A stretch of 64,000 nucleotides of DNA from Epiperipatus broadwayi (taxonomy: Eukaryota; Onychophora; Udeonychophora; Euonychophora; Peripatidae): contig JAQFVV010006215.1 of NCBI GenBank assembly GCA_028023455.1, positions 5,009,230 through 5,073,229 on the forward strand. Reading direction: 5' to 3'. Below, piece after piece: positions 41,101 to 56,100 of this stretch (positions are counted from its first letter, which is position 1; every line of letters begins with the position of its first letter). Position numbers and translations under genes: made by a program. The notes beneath the pieces were generated by a model that searched no databases, was not told where the DNA came from, and saw nothing but the letters and a program-made list of their open reading frames with translations.

Positions 41101-44100
41101 TTCAAATATTGATAAAGTATTATAAAAATTGTTCATGCTTTGAGAAAAGATGATTGGCTATAAAGGAAAAATTTCTAGATCTGGTTTTGATTGTGGAAAA
41201 TTTAAAAAAAAAAAAAAGTATAATTATTATATTACAATTATTTTTATAGTTAAAAAAGTATCTTCACTAAAAATTGTATGAGTTATAGATATCGTATGGA
41301 ATATGAAATTCCTTTGTGTGTATTCACTATAACTTACTAAGTTCACTATGTTCAGACTTACAGAATTTATTGTATGACTAAGAGCTCCAGTGAGTATAAA
41401 TTTAATAATAACATTGCTTTTATTACTTATTTTAAATACTACTATTTTATAAGCTTTTTTTAAAAAAAAAAAACAACAACAAATTATTTGAAAAACTATA
41501 TAATAAGAGGAAACTAATAAAAAGTTGAACATTAATACCAATCAGAATGACATTGAATGGGAAGATTTATCTGATAGTGATTTTGATATTACAGTATATG
41601 ACTATTTATTTATAGATCATTTCAGTTATATATTTTAGTCAATCATATTAATGAATTCAAATTAAATATTTATTTAATTCAGTTGTATTTGCCTATTGTG
41701 ATCATTTTGTATATCAAAAATGGAAATTTTAGTAAAACCAAATGTACTTAGAAAATTAAAAGAATTTGGATTATGTAAATAAATTAATTGGATTAAATTT
41801 TTTTTTTATTACATCAGCACGAAGAAAAAGTAGTATATAGCTGCAAAATATACATTATGTATTTTATTATCTATACATGTTTTAGAAATGTGTGTAATGC
41901 ATATGTCGATTTCTATCAAATTCCTAATAGGAAATAAAATAGTAAAGTGATAAAATTAGACTTAGAGATAAAATGCATTATTTATTTATTTTCTTCATTA
42001 TTGTCCCAATATATATATATGTTTTTTTTTTTAAAAAAATGTTTATTTACAAAGTTTATACTGTATAAAAAAAAAAGTTTGCATGTCATAGGTTTGAGCT
42101 ATAAAACCTATTTATTTAAAAAATACTCCAATCTTTTTTTTTTATTTAAAATAAATACAGTTCTTTTCATTTTTTCGTTTTTAATTTTAAGCATTTTGAT
42201 AAACTTTATTTTATGTATAGTAAATTGGTATTAACATACTCATATATTTTTTTAAAATACAATAAAATCTATGAATCAATTATATAATTAATATTTGTTC
42301 TAAAATTTCTGACAAATTTTTAGTAGCTGAAGTATATTTATTTATTTTATATAATTGTCTTAACTTCAAACATGACTTTTATTTTTTGTTATAGTTAAAG
42401 CTTTTCAGTATTTGAAAACTTTTCTTTTAATGTATTAGGGGTTTATTTTATTATTTTGAAAGATTAACAAATGTGTTTTACCAGTTCTTACTTATGGATC
42501 TGAGACTTGGACACTTAATAGAAGAGCAATACAGAGACTTCAGACCACTCAAAGGAGTATGGAGAGATGTATGTTGGGAGTAACAAGAAGAGATCGAAAA
42601 CGCAATGTATGGGTAAGACAACAAACAGGTGTTACTGACCTTATTGAAAAAATTAAAAGATTGAAATGGAGTTGGGCTGGACATATTGCTAGAAGAGATG
42701 ATAATAGATGGACAATTGAAATTTTAAACTGGATTCCAAGAGATTGTAAAAGACCCAGAAAGAGACCACATGTGAGATGGATGGATGAAATAAGAAAATG
42801 TGCAGGGGTGTTGTGGAGAAGAGAAGCTAAAGATCGGAGAAGATGGATTAAACTTGGAGAGACCTTCATCCTGCAGTGGATTGATAATGGTTGATGATGA
42901 TGATGATTTCTACATCTTTTTGTTTTTTTAAGTAAATTTAAATTATATTTTTTGTGTTTTATTATCTCAATTTTTAATTTGAATTTGCTTTGAGAATCAA
43001 TTATAAATAATTTTTATTGTAGCAGTCACTTATAGATCAATTTGTTTGTTATTAGTTACATAAATAGGGTATTATTTTTTTATATATTAAATATATATAC
43101 TGCGTATAAAATTTGTTAAAGTTTTTTTAAAAAAAGAAACTGTTGTATATGTTAAATTACAAGTACATTTACAAGCACCTAAATTAGGGAGTTGAAAAAG
43201 AAAATAGGATATTGTCTAATAGGAATTTTGTTTTTTAGAGATATTTGAAAATTGGTGGTCGAGAGGTCAGCGACAGCTGCTTTACAAGCAGTTATCCCGG
43301 GTTAGCGGGTTCACGTCCCGGCTGATGCTATGACACATGAGAAGAAAAAAATATATAGGGATCTTCATTCATCATAACTGATTAGTTCTAAAAAAAATAA
43401 CCTAATGAATAGAGAACAAATTTTCATAAGCCTAATGTTAATATTTATTGAGACTGAAGCATGGTAAAACTTTGCAATTGACTTTTACATATTGACAATA
43501 ATATACTTAAGCACTATATTTTCTAGATATTAAATTTATTTTAAAACATATAGATATAGATTAAATAATTTTACATAAAAAAAATAAAATATTTAGATCT
43601 GAAAGCGTGAATCTTGTAGTAAATCGAAAGATTTCACGCTGTATGTTTGTAATTTAGACTCAGTGAGTTAAGTGTGAAGATATTTAAGATTCACGCTTTC
43701 AGATCTAAATACTTTAGACTGGCTTGAATATATAGAAAGACAAGTAAAGAAGAGGGTGAACCGCCCTTTTCTTGTTAAATTCTCTGTCTCAGTGTTTGCG
43801 ATCTGATTGGCTGTTGATAGTTATAAGCGCGAGGGGTTTGCAGTCTCTCAGTTTAATTTCAATACTGTTTGCGCTTTATAAAATAAATATTATAAAAAAA
43901 TAAAATAAAATTATGAATTAAAAAATATAAAGTTAATACTTTTTCTCTTTATATTCAATTTAATTAAAAATCAAAAGTTTATTATGTTCTACCTTTTTTT
44001 TTTTCTGTTTGGTATTTTTATCATTAGCAATTTTATTTTGAAATTTGAATAACGAAGAATTATTAAATTTTCAAATAATTGGGAATTACTTTTGTATAGG

Positions 44101-47100
44101 ATTTTTGAAAACTAAGCAAAATTAATGATTTTTTTAATGCTTTAAAACCAATCTTTGCTTTTTTGTTAATCAATATTTTGTATATAAGTTTTATTAATTG
44201 TCTCAGATGCTGTGTTTTTGAATGATGGTAATGTCTTCATTTTTTTGTTGTATTTCGTATTTAAATATATAGCATGTTCTTTAAATTTAAGAAATACTAA
44301 TGTTATTTTGCAAATATAGAAAATTGCTTAAAATGATTACAAAAATCATATTATAGTCAAACTGGTAGTTCACTGGGAGCTAATTCTTATAATAATGAAT
44401 TGGACTGGTATCATGATAACACAATATTTTTTTTTACATGGGACCTAAATATACTTAATACATGAATATTAGTATTGTACTGTATTTATTTAAAAACAGA
44501 AAGATATAGTGTAAATAAGCACAGTTCCAAGTTTTTATAATAATAAAAAATAGATTACAAATTAACAAATATAAACCCCCCTTCCAATTCCATTCTTTAA
44601 TTTTAAAAACAAAAAAAGTTAAATATTTGTTTCTTCCGGCACTCCATTCACTCCCCACTCATGCATACATCTACATTTAGAAGTTTGCCTTCATATTTAA
44701 AACCACTCTTAAATTTATTTCCTAATTAATATGAAGAATGTCTTCTAAATTTATTTCCAAATGGCAATATTTTTCAGGAATTTAATTTTTTTAAGTTTAA
44801 AGTGCCCATTTTTTCTTTTGTAATCATTGTATGGGTGTAGTTTATCAATGTTTTTATAAACTGATTTTTTTTTTTAAGTTTCTGAGTCGATATTTAAATA
44901 TTTAACTTCTTGCTAACTGTAAGGTTATTTCATTAAATTTTCACCTTTAAAGGTAAATCAACCACTGTTTAATAAAAAGAAAAAGAGAAAAAAAATTGTT
45001 TTTTTTTACCCCCTCATTTAAGAATTTTCTTCTCAAAATTTAAAATTAACCTTAAATTTCTTTAGCAAATGAAATATGTGTCTTTAATTTTAATTTTTAT
45101 TATATTTTTATTTGCACATGGATTTTTATTTTATAATTTTAAATAGAGTAAATTTGATGCATAATTTTGAATCAAGATATTGTTCAAAAGATTTGGGTGA
45201 AACAACAGTCAAAAAATAAATTATGACAGCTCCTCCCCCAACATCTTAGAAAAGTAATTAATATAATTTATTCATTAAAATTATCTAATGTTTTTTTTTT
45301 AAAAAAAAACTGCCTTTAGTATTATTTTGATAACATACACAAAATGATTATTTTGACTTCATTTTTTGCAAAGAAACTACACCTAACTTCCATTGCCTTT
45401 TTTTTTTCCTGCTCCTTTATAGACAATAAAAATCTTTTGGCACTTTAAAATTGTAAATAGATTTTTGTCTCCTCTCCAACAATATTGATTCAATTAAAAC
45501 ACACACAGAAAATTATTATTTTCATTTTATTTTGATCAAAAAAGAAAGGGGATTTATCTTTTGGTTTTATTTGTATTCCCTCCCTTCCCACTGTAATCTC
45601 ACAATAAAACATATATTAATTTGATACTCATTACCTTTATAAGCAAGCAAAACACTTGATCTGAAAACTAAACTCTCAAAAAGAAAATGTGTATAAACTA
45701 ATACAATCTAACAGACACTTGGCTTTGTCAAAAAATATCAGTAATAAATATATAAAAAAGACCAATTCTACAAACTAACAAAATCTATCTTGACCTGAAG
45801 GTGGTGATAAATCTGAAAAGAAATTACTGCTCTTCATTATACTGCTATCTAAATTCAGCCAAACAAAAAAAGAATCTTCTATTATTTGTTCATTAAAATT
45901 GTGTAATGTGTGTATATGTTTGTTTTCTTTTAATCAAAATCTGGAAAATAACATCTTTTTTTTTCTAAAATAGGTATCATATTTATTGCTTAGTACCTTC
46001 AGTAGTGTTTGGAAACTCTTTGTGATTCTCCCAAATATCTAAAAATTTCCCAGAGCACTTATTAAATGATTACCATTTTTTACTTTTAGATGATTTCTGA
46101 CTATTTTTAAACATAAGTTCTAATCACAATTCCCATATGATATTCTACTATTCATAACATTTTAAAATTATATTGCATGAACATGTGTAGCTTTTTCAAG
46201 TTTATAGAATGTGCAATGTTTATGCTATAAACTTTCTATAAAAATTTTATTTTATGAAATAATGAGAGATTTTATCTTGTTCTATAAATTATCAATTACG
46301 ATTGTATAAAAACATGCACAATGAAAACATGATGAATGGGGATCCCTTGTATTTTATACAATAATGCTGGAAATGGACCATGATATTTCTAAATAACTAC
46401 TTCATTTTTTATTTAAAGTTACACATTGTAACAAGCTTTTATTTGCAGGTTTCCATTTTGTGAGATAGGAAAAACTTTAATTATGTTGTTCTTCAATTAC
46501 TCAGTTATAATTGTGCAGAACTATATTGAATAAAGTCATGTCAGTGAAGATCCCCTATATTAGAATTGGTATATAGAATATTAGAACTACTGAAAATAGT
46601 TTATTATTGTACATTTTGTGAAATGAAATGGCAATTTATGAAGTGAGAAATTTCATTTTTCATGGTAAAAATAAATGTAACATAAAAGTATTGTTAGATG
46701 CAAGTTATCCTGAAAATGATATGTTATAGATTAAGAGATTGAAATCTGTTCCAAAGAATCTAATAATTATAGTGTATCACTAGTAAACATGATGAAGAGA
46801 AAACAAGATTTTGTGTATGAAGAAATTCAAAATGAATGCAAAAATAGATCTGTAATCATAATAGAAGATTGGAATGCTGTAAGTTAGAAAATAAATATTA
46901 AGAATTTACAAGGTTATGGATTAGGATTGAAAAACAAAAGAAATGTAAATTATAAGTATTTGGAGTGAAAGCAAGTTGGTAGTGAATGTGTGGTTTAAAA
47001 TCATGAGCAAAACAGTTTTAGTATGGAAAACTATATAGAAATCTACAAATGATAATAACAGATTTTTATTAGATATAATAATTCAGATAGTTTTAAGAAT

Positions 47101-50100
47101 GTTTTTACATTTATAGAACTGACAACAATGCAGAACATAATTTAGAAGTGAACCAATTTTTAAAAAGTTCTAATCCCAGAAAAAAATGGATTATAATAAA
47201 GAAAATAATATTTGTCTAAATCGCATGTTATTATTCAATCAGTAATAAATTGAAAGATTGCTAGTCTTTCATATGTGCCTAGTCTGAAGAGCGATCAGGC
47301 CTTGACACATGACAGAGATTTTGATAAGAAAAGGATGATGCCACCCTTTTTATATATATATATATAAGCCAGTCTTAAGCATGAAGATATAAACATATTC
47401 ATTTATTAAATATTAGAAAAAAAATTTTTTAGACTGTTGAATAAGAATTAATAATAATAAAATAAATAGAACATTTAGAGAAGAGTTAAAAACAACAGTC
47501 TCTGTCTGTGAGTCATATTATTGATGTGATCTTAGAGAGAAGAATGAAAATTATAAATAATGAAGTAGGTCAAAATATTTATAAAAAGATTAATAGTTGT
47601 TAAGATATCTAATAGATAAAAAATGTAGTTGGAAAAAGTTGAATAAGATAGATTTTACAAAAGAAAAAATGTGGATATAATTTAACCTAGAATAAAACAT
47701 ATTACATATAAAAAAGCATGGTTACTGGAATGAAATATAGTAAAGATATAAATCATGCTATATCTTGTTCCAAGCTCCCATTGCGTTCAAACATGTAGCA
47801 TATAATAGTTCACATTTTATTGATAAACATTGATTAGAATAAAATACATAATGTTTATTAAACTGCAATTGTACAGTACTTTTCAACAAGCACATGTATA
47901 ACACGTTTTTTTTGTATTTATATATAGTACACATAAATAAATTAAGATTATATTAAACAAAATTTTAAAAAATAATAATATAATTAATAATAAATTGAGG
48001 TGACACATTTATATATATTTTATGGAAGGTGTGTTCATCACTCATGCATTCACTGAAGTAATAAGAATAAGAAAAAATATATATTTATTTATTAAAAGCT
48101 TTTACTGAAGTTGGAAAATCAGTTTGTTTGTTAACTTTTGATCTTTTTCAAGTTAGAATGAAATTTTAAAATCGAGGTTTAATATATTTACATTCAATAG
48201 AATTGTTTGAAAATTGATGTATAACTTAAGTTATAACAGCCTAGTCTATTTCAAACATTTATCTTTTCAATATGTTGACAAGTTTCAAAGATATGGAACA
48301 GAGAGTGGGAAAATATTAAAAATATTCAATAACTTCATATATCGCAATTAACTATTATTCTTAGAACTTTGACTTGTTTTAAATAAAGTGAGAGGGCAGT
48401 ATAAATATTTTTTCTTTCAATTTAGTATTTTTTATCCATTTTAATTAAACTCTTAATATATATATCATATTTAATATGTGTACATAATTATATATGTATA
48501 ATGAATCAATGACTAAGTTTTCTATTTAAAATTGTTGGGTAGTTTTTTTTTTAAATAAAGTAAATAGCAAAATATCTGACTTTCATCTTATTAAATATGC
48601 TTTGGGCAATTTTTTTTTTTTTCAATTACTATGTGTCTAATTATTTCAAAGTTTTTAACTCAATATTAACTTTTAAATATATTCTAAAATTTTATAACTT
48701 TTACCATTATGCTTAAAAACCATTTATTATGCAATATACTACATATCAAATTTGGAAAGGATAGTAAAGGAAGAATAAAATATATGTTGCCTTCATTATA
48801 AACTGAAGAAATTTTATTAATATATATAATCACATATGATGCTCCATATCACTATTGACAGATTATAAATTTATTTACAAATACATGTGATGCTCAGAGA
48901 AGGAAAGATGGTTACTGAATATCATAAAATTTGCAAATTTTAGAGGGTTTGTGTATTTGTTTATTTACATGTTTGTTTATCTGTTTATATATTTTTTTGG
49001 ATAGGGTATAATTGAAGTTGTGAAGCTAGATATGGTGTAGTTCATGGCTCCACTGTAATTGAAACTGAAACATTGTAAGTCATTAGTAGAAAGATTATGT
49101 ATTGGAAAATATAAATATTATGTAATTGATTTATTGATAAAAGTATAAGTCCTTGTGTGTGTTAATAGATAAATGATATAATAAGAAAGAAATCAATAGT
49201 AATGAATGAAAACTTTATAATGGTTTCATGGTTGAATTAAAGATGAATATTGTCTAGAATTAGCATTATCAGATTGATAAAATTGCAGATGAATTATAGA
49301 AAGCTGGGGGGGGGGGGGATTGGAGAGAATTAATATTATAATTTAACTTATGGCTTAAGTGAGGGACCAGTAGATTGATTTTTTTTTTGACAATTGATTA
49401 TTTTGGAGAAATGATCTAACATTTAAATGTGAAAAGTTCAGAACATTAAGTTTAATAACATGTCTTGTTAAGAGTATCGAATTTGAAACAGATTAAGCAT
49501 ATTGCTTAATCTGTTGAGAAGTATGTAAAAGAAGAGAAATCTTGAATTTGAAACAGATTAAGCATATTGCTTAATCGGTTGAGAAGTATGTAAAAGAAGA
49601 GAAATCTTGAAAAAAATGTTTGAGTAAATTGTGTTATTGAATATTTTGAAAAAGTACTGCATAGATAGAAAGAAAAAATGATAGTTAGGCAATTAAAATA
49701 AAATGGGGACTCAGTTGCTGATGGAAAAATGACAATTTCCTCTTCATAGATCAAAGTTGCATCATATTACAGTTCAGTGCTATTTTATGGTCAGTACATT
49801 GAAAATCACTAGCATGAAATATTTGTTCTCCAAGGCAAGAATAGTTTGAAACCCATTTATACATTTAGAGTTAATTATGTTTGCTTTGGGCTGGCTATCT
49901 GAAAAACCCAAGTTATGAGTAAGGTATATGAATGTTTTAATCATTATCACAGTCTTTAATTTGTATATAAATCAAAGATTTTTTCTGAAACGAATTGGCA
50001 TTTTTTTTAAAGAAGCAATAGTTTTAGTTAAGATTATAAGTCTGAAATGTTGCTACTCTTGTTTTGTTTAATATTTATTTAGATAAATCACTAAATTATG

Positions 50101-53100
50101 TTGATTTAATGAGAGTTGAGTTAACATTAAGGGTAGAAAAATTATTTGCATTTATTTACATATGCTACAATTATGGATAATTAATGAAATTTACAAATTA
50201 AGAATAGTAATAGAATGAGTTGCTATTTTCAAATTTCCTTGGTGGAAATCACATCAAAGATAATTAGATTAAAAACGGCAATGATTAAACAGATTCTTAA
50301 TAAGAGTAGAAAATAAAGATTTAGGAAAGAGATTTAATTAAATATTTTGTTTGAAATATAGCTTTATATGAATAGTAAAATAATCTACATTTAATTATTC
50401 AAGAGAATATTCACTTCTTGTGGCAGGTTGAGACAATAATCATTTTCAGTTGACTGAATCGAGATTTTATTTTCATTTTCACTACTGTACCAAAATGGTA
50501 TACATTAAGAATTAAGCAAATGGATGAGAAAAGATTGACAGTTTTGAGATGTGGATTAGGAGAAGAAAATAGAAATAGGTTTAGCAATGATGAAGTATTG
50601 AAGAAAGTGAACGAATAGGGTTCATTTATTAGGATCATCGTTTAATAATCTAATTTTTGCTGCAGCTAGCTCTGCTTATTATATAAACATAATTGATATA
50701 GAGTGGAGAGAGGTGGGTGGTGTGAAAGTCTGTGCTCATATACCCTATATTACACGCAAAGTTTAAAATTAAGTTCGTTTTAAATTAGATAAGTGTTAAG
50801 TACTTGTTTTTCTCCCTTTTCTATAATATAGAAGTATCTAGATATGCTGCTTCATGTTTATGTTTTATATAATTTTTCCCCCCTTCCAAATATGTGCAAA
50901 TATATCTGTGAATGACTAAAAATAATAATTTAAACCGACTATATTAATATAATAAAACTCTTAAAAAAAAAAAGAATATTAGTTTTCCACTTTTACTTAA
51001 ACTGAAATAAAGATTATATATATGTGAGAAAGTGTGTGTGTTATTATACTTTGTAAAAGTTTTAATAAAAGTAAATTATATTGTTCAGTTTTATTGTAGC
51101 TTTTTTGTGTATGTTTGTACGTCTGTGTATAATTATTTTTCTTATTGCTGAAATAATAATATTGCATGGAATAGATAAAAATAAAAAATTGTTATGGCCT
51201 CTACAAAATTAAATGCCCTTGGATAAGTCTATTAATGGAGTTAGTTAAGTGGATCAATATCCTTTGGTCCAATCAAATCTTGCTGGAGGCTGGAAAGTTT
51301 TCACTTGTTAAATGTGTGATGCACATCACCCTAAAATTGAGAAGAGTTTCTTTTATAGAAGGTGCTACCTTTGAAGTGTCTTTTTAAAATATTCACTGTT
51401 CTTCCCTCCAGCTGTTTAAAGCAAACGCTACCCATATTAATCGCTAGCCTTTAAGTTTTAACAATAATTACTGCAAATCTTTACTTCTTGGTTATGTTAT
51501 TTTAATTGTATAATTCTAACGTTTGAGATACCATTTATTTTTTATCCTTTTTTTTTTTTTACTAATAAATAAATATGTATTCTTTTTATAAAATAACACT
51601 TTTCTAATATAAAGTTTAAATGATCAAATTTATGAAAATATTTATATTAATCATTGTATATTTAAATTATCTCCTTTTTTTTATATATATATATTATTAT
51701 TTTAACACTCTGCTTGGTTTTGCGATAATGGAATGGCAGAATCGGGATAGCGCTCCTACTTTTGATTTTGAAACTTCCTATGAATTCCCGAGCGATAGAG
51801 CCATTCGATTTTATATTATTTTCATAAATTTATATATTTCAGGTGATTTTTTTTTTTTTTATCTTCGTCAGCTTTAAATACTATTTTAGAATTACATTAT
51901 TTTGAATTAAAAAAAAAAGAAATATTTTTTACATATTGAAGGTTCTTGTTAAGTTTTGTACTCAATCCATTAAAAGAAATAAATGAAAGCTTTTATGGAA
52001 AAAAAAAAAAAATACACCTTAATACAAGAAGGCAGTAGAAATGATAAAGTCATGTTTCCCTACAGTGTTTTTCTCTGAGTGGACTGACATTCCCTTTACA
52101 AGTGGTCAGTATAATTGCTTTAAAAGATAAGGGAGAGAAGACTGTAAAGAGATATCTTAAACTTTCTATTAAAACTTTTGACATTTAACTTTTCTAAAAG
52201 ATTTTTTACTTGTCGAAAATTTCTTTAAAGGATCATCTAATCAAGAAATGAATAAAATTAATTGAAAAGCTGATAGAATTATTAATAGTAAATAGTTATG
52301 GTTTTTTTTATTCTAACCATCTTTAAAATGATTTATACACAGACATATCCTGTATATATATATATATATTAATGTTATTTTAACTTATTGTACAAATTTT
52401 AAAGCAATAATCATTTGCAAATTTATAAATGACCGTTTCTAAATTTTAAACATTACTTTGAATTAATATTATAACTCAGAATTTTTCCAACAAAATCAAT
52501 GGATAACCATGGGATTGCTATTGTCACCGAACAGCATTTACATGGAAGAACTTCAAATCACAGCTATAAATACTACACCATGTCCACCTAAAGTGTGGCT
52601 TCGTTATGTTGATGATACATTTGTGGTATGACCACATGGAACGAGAATAAAAATTGGCAATTCTTAGATGCTCTTGTGACAAGACTCTCTTAGGCCAATG
52701 TAAAAACAACAGTGTATAGGAAACCAACACACACTAGCAAGTATTTGGCATATACATCCAATCATACCAGAAGCACTAAACATGGAATTATACTATCACT
52801 ATTGAACAAAGCAAAGAAAGTTTGTTTGGAAACCAGTGATTTGGAAAATGAAAAGATTCACATAGAACAACTCTCACGAAGAATGGTTATCCATCAGCAG
52901 TTATCAAGAAAACCTTTAATAGACAACAAAAAGAGACACCAAAAGAAAAAACAATTGTTGAACTGGAGTGTATCCATACATATCAGGAATGGTGGACAAA
53001 TTAAAGAAAATCTGCAATTAATATAGCATTAAAGCAGCTTTCCAAAGCCATACCACACTTTGAGGAATTATTACTTCTACCAAGCCTAAACTGTAAATAT

Positions 53101-56100
53101 TGAAGAACAAAAACTGCAGCTATGAAATCCATGTGAATGTGGAAATAAATGTATTAGTGAGACCTGTTACCCTTTTGAACAGCAATTGAAAGAACACACA
53201 CATGTTTAAAACAGAAAAAAACAAATATGTCTACAGTAGCAGATCATGTATTTACTAATGATCATATGTTTAATTAGGGAAATACAAAAATATTGGTTAG
53301 ATAGGAAAAGATGCAAAAAAGAAAATTCAAGGAAGCTGCTTATATGACAATGGAAACAACCCTATAAATCAACCAGTGTGGCAATACACAATGCATGGAA
53401 GCCTCTAATTAACCTCGCTCTTAAAAAAAATTTTTTTTAAAAAAGGCTTGAATTCTTGCTCTTGGGAGGGGGATGAAGAATTCAGGAGGATTTGAACCAA
53501 TTCTCATATATAAATATATGAATTTTTTACTTGCCTTTGGCAGAATAGCTCAGTTGATTAGAGCATTTGCCTTAAACTCAATATTCGAGAATCTAAAGTT
53601 GCAAGTTCGACTCCTATGTGAATACCGTCATTTGTCAGGCCAGTAACCCCCAAAGAAGAGGGAGAATAATAAATGTTGTGTAATTACATACCTGTGTTGT
53701 CTGTTTGTGTGTTATTACTAAAAAATTGTTTGTATTTGAAAAGTTTAAATAAAGTTTTAAAATTTGTTATGCATTCAACATTTACTGATAGATGATGGAA
53801 ATATTTACTATCATCTCATTAGAATACAAATTAATCATTTACTAGAGTTTATAATCATGATCAAAAATTGAAATTTTCTTCTGTTGACTATTACAAAAGA
53901 TTTTTTACTTAGAAGTCCAGTTGTTTAATGCTAATTATTAATAGGGCAAAATTGTTAAGATATTTCACTTTACTAATGTTTGATAACATAGCTTGGTTTT
54001 GCATTATTTATCAAATACTGAACTAGCTGTATATTAAATTGTCTTAATTTTCACTATTTTAGTATGAAGAATCTGTGCCTGGATTAGCACATAGAAGTAA
54101 GAATGGCAAAATCAAGAAAAAAATTTAATCAGTTTCCTGGGGATGGGGGAAAAAAAAACATTTGTTTGCTTTGCTTTTTGAATATCATTTCATTTCTCAA
54201 GCAATTGATCATATTATTATTACTAATAGTAATAAGAATAAGAGCAGAACTGATTGCAAAAGACTTTGTGATTAAAATTTGAAATATTTTATTGATGGAA
54301 TATTTAATAATTGAAGTATATTAATAATTTGTATTAATCATTCATTAGACTAGAGATTATCACTAATAAATAATATTTCTGTGGTATAATTTTCACTACA
54401 CCACTCACACAAAGTTGGGGATTAAGTTTCTATCTGCTTTTAATACAAGACATGTGAAAAAGATGTATAACCCTCGAGATCCAGCACTCATCAGTTGGCC
54501 CAGATAATTGAAAGTCGTTATCTGACCACAGATATTCCATGTAGTTCAAAATTATGTTTTTAATTCCTCTCTATCCCCTGCCCTTTTCTTTACATATTTC
54601 TAATTATCTTTTAATATCATTTAGAAATTTTTTCCATTTTTTTTTTTTTAATCAGTCCTGTTTTTCTGTGAATATCTAAAATTCCTCTACCTCTAAGAAC
54701 ATATCTGATCATCTTTTTCTTTTAATTTTTCAGTATATATATTTATCCACATGACTTTTTCTTTAAGCCTCATCCATTCAACTTTCCACACATCAAAATT
54801 GTTTGACCATTTTTTTTTGCTTTGTGCAAGGAGTACCTTTAAAACATTTAAATACGTTTTTAAAAAAAATATTCAAATGACAGTTTTATAGAATAATTTA
54901 AATTATATATCTTTGCATTTTAATTATATGAGAAAATTTAATTATTTTATGAAGTAGCTCTGAATTTTAGGTGTCAGAATAAACTATGGTAAAGGTGAGG
55001 GGGGTAGAAAGTTATCACTGGATTGTAGATCTCTGTTGCTTAGTTTTTCTAATTTGGCTTTGAACAGACAATATATATATATATATATCTTTATAAATAT
55101 TAAGGAAATCTATTAAGTGTGTATTAGATATGATGTTTATTTATTTATTTATTAATAATCTTGGCTTAAGATAATATATTGAGAAAAGTATTTGTTGTGA
55201 ATTATTTACAATTTTAATATAACTGTGTTGCAGTGAATAACAATTTTTAAATAATAATCGACATTATTAAAAGTCTATTAATCATTGCAATTCTATTTGA
55301 AATTCTTTTCCAATACTTTAATCCTCAGTTAATACAGTTTTTTTTTTAAATGTTTACAAGCATTGTCCCTTCTATCACCATTTGCAGGCTTTGCCATAAA
55401 AACAGCATATCTAGTGCAGCCTTTTGCCCTAAATGTTAACCATTTTTGTTAAAACAATCATCCAGCCTCCTGTCTTTATTTACTTGTAATTCTTTTGTAA
55501 ATATACTCTTTAATCTTATAAATATTTTTATTAACGGCAATAATCTACTTTACACTATTACTTTAGAGCATTCATAAAAGCATGAGTGGATACCAGATTG
55601 TCTAACTGAAGCAAAAATAGATTTTTATTATAAAAAAGTTTCAGAGGGAGGGAATGATTAATTTGACTAATAGAATCTAAATATTTACACAGAAACTTCA
55701 GATTTTGTCTAAGGAGAAGCTATAACCCAGCACATACTAGGTTTTGGCTTTTAGTCTTCTTCACTGCATAATATAATTCTTGCATAAATTTATGCAATAG
55801 CCAATTTGCTTTTATTATGACACTAAGCTAACAATTCGAATGTTTTAAATATCTGTTTGTTCAACTATATATATCTAATACTATTCAATTATATATTTTA
55901 GTAATTTCGTTTATGTGTTAATTGTTAGCACATTTAACTTTTTGGCTAAGGATAGTTTGTACTAACGAAAGTATTACAATTAAAGCAGAATGACAAGAAA
56001 GTTATTTCTAATTAGTTATGGCAAGATGCTTAATATTTTATTTAAATCACATGGAAAGGAAAAGCAGAGTTTATTGTGCATCTATTAATAAATCCGCAAC

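Noticed and set aside
51620-51877. 85-residue open frame
   Set aside because: Crosses an AT-rich tract and a SINE-like repeat; not a conserved protein.
53540-53625. Functional tRNA gene
   Set aside because: The A-box is excellent but the acceptor and T stems do not pair and degraded copies recur after Penelope endonuclease sequence, so it is a tRNA-like module, not a gene.
54455-54510. Hammerhead ribozyme on the minus strand (CTGATGAGTGCTGG)
   Set aside because: The position of GAAA is occupied by GAGG in this copy and the related copies, and no GTC with stem I complementarity was found.
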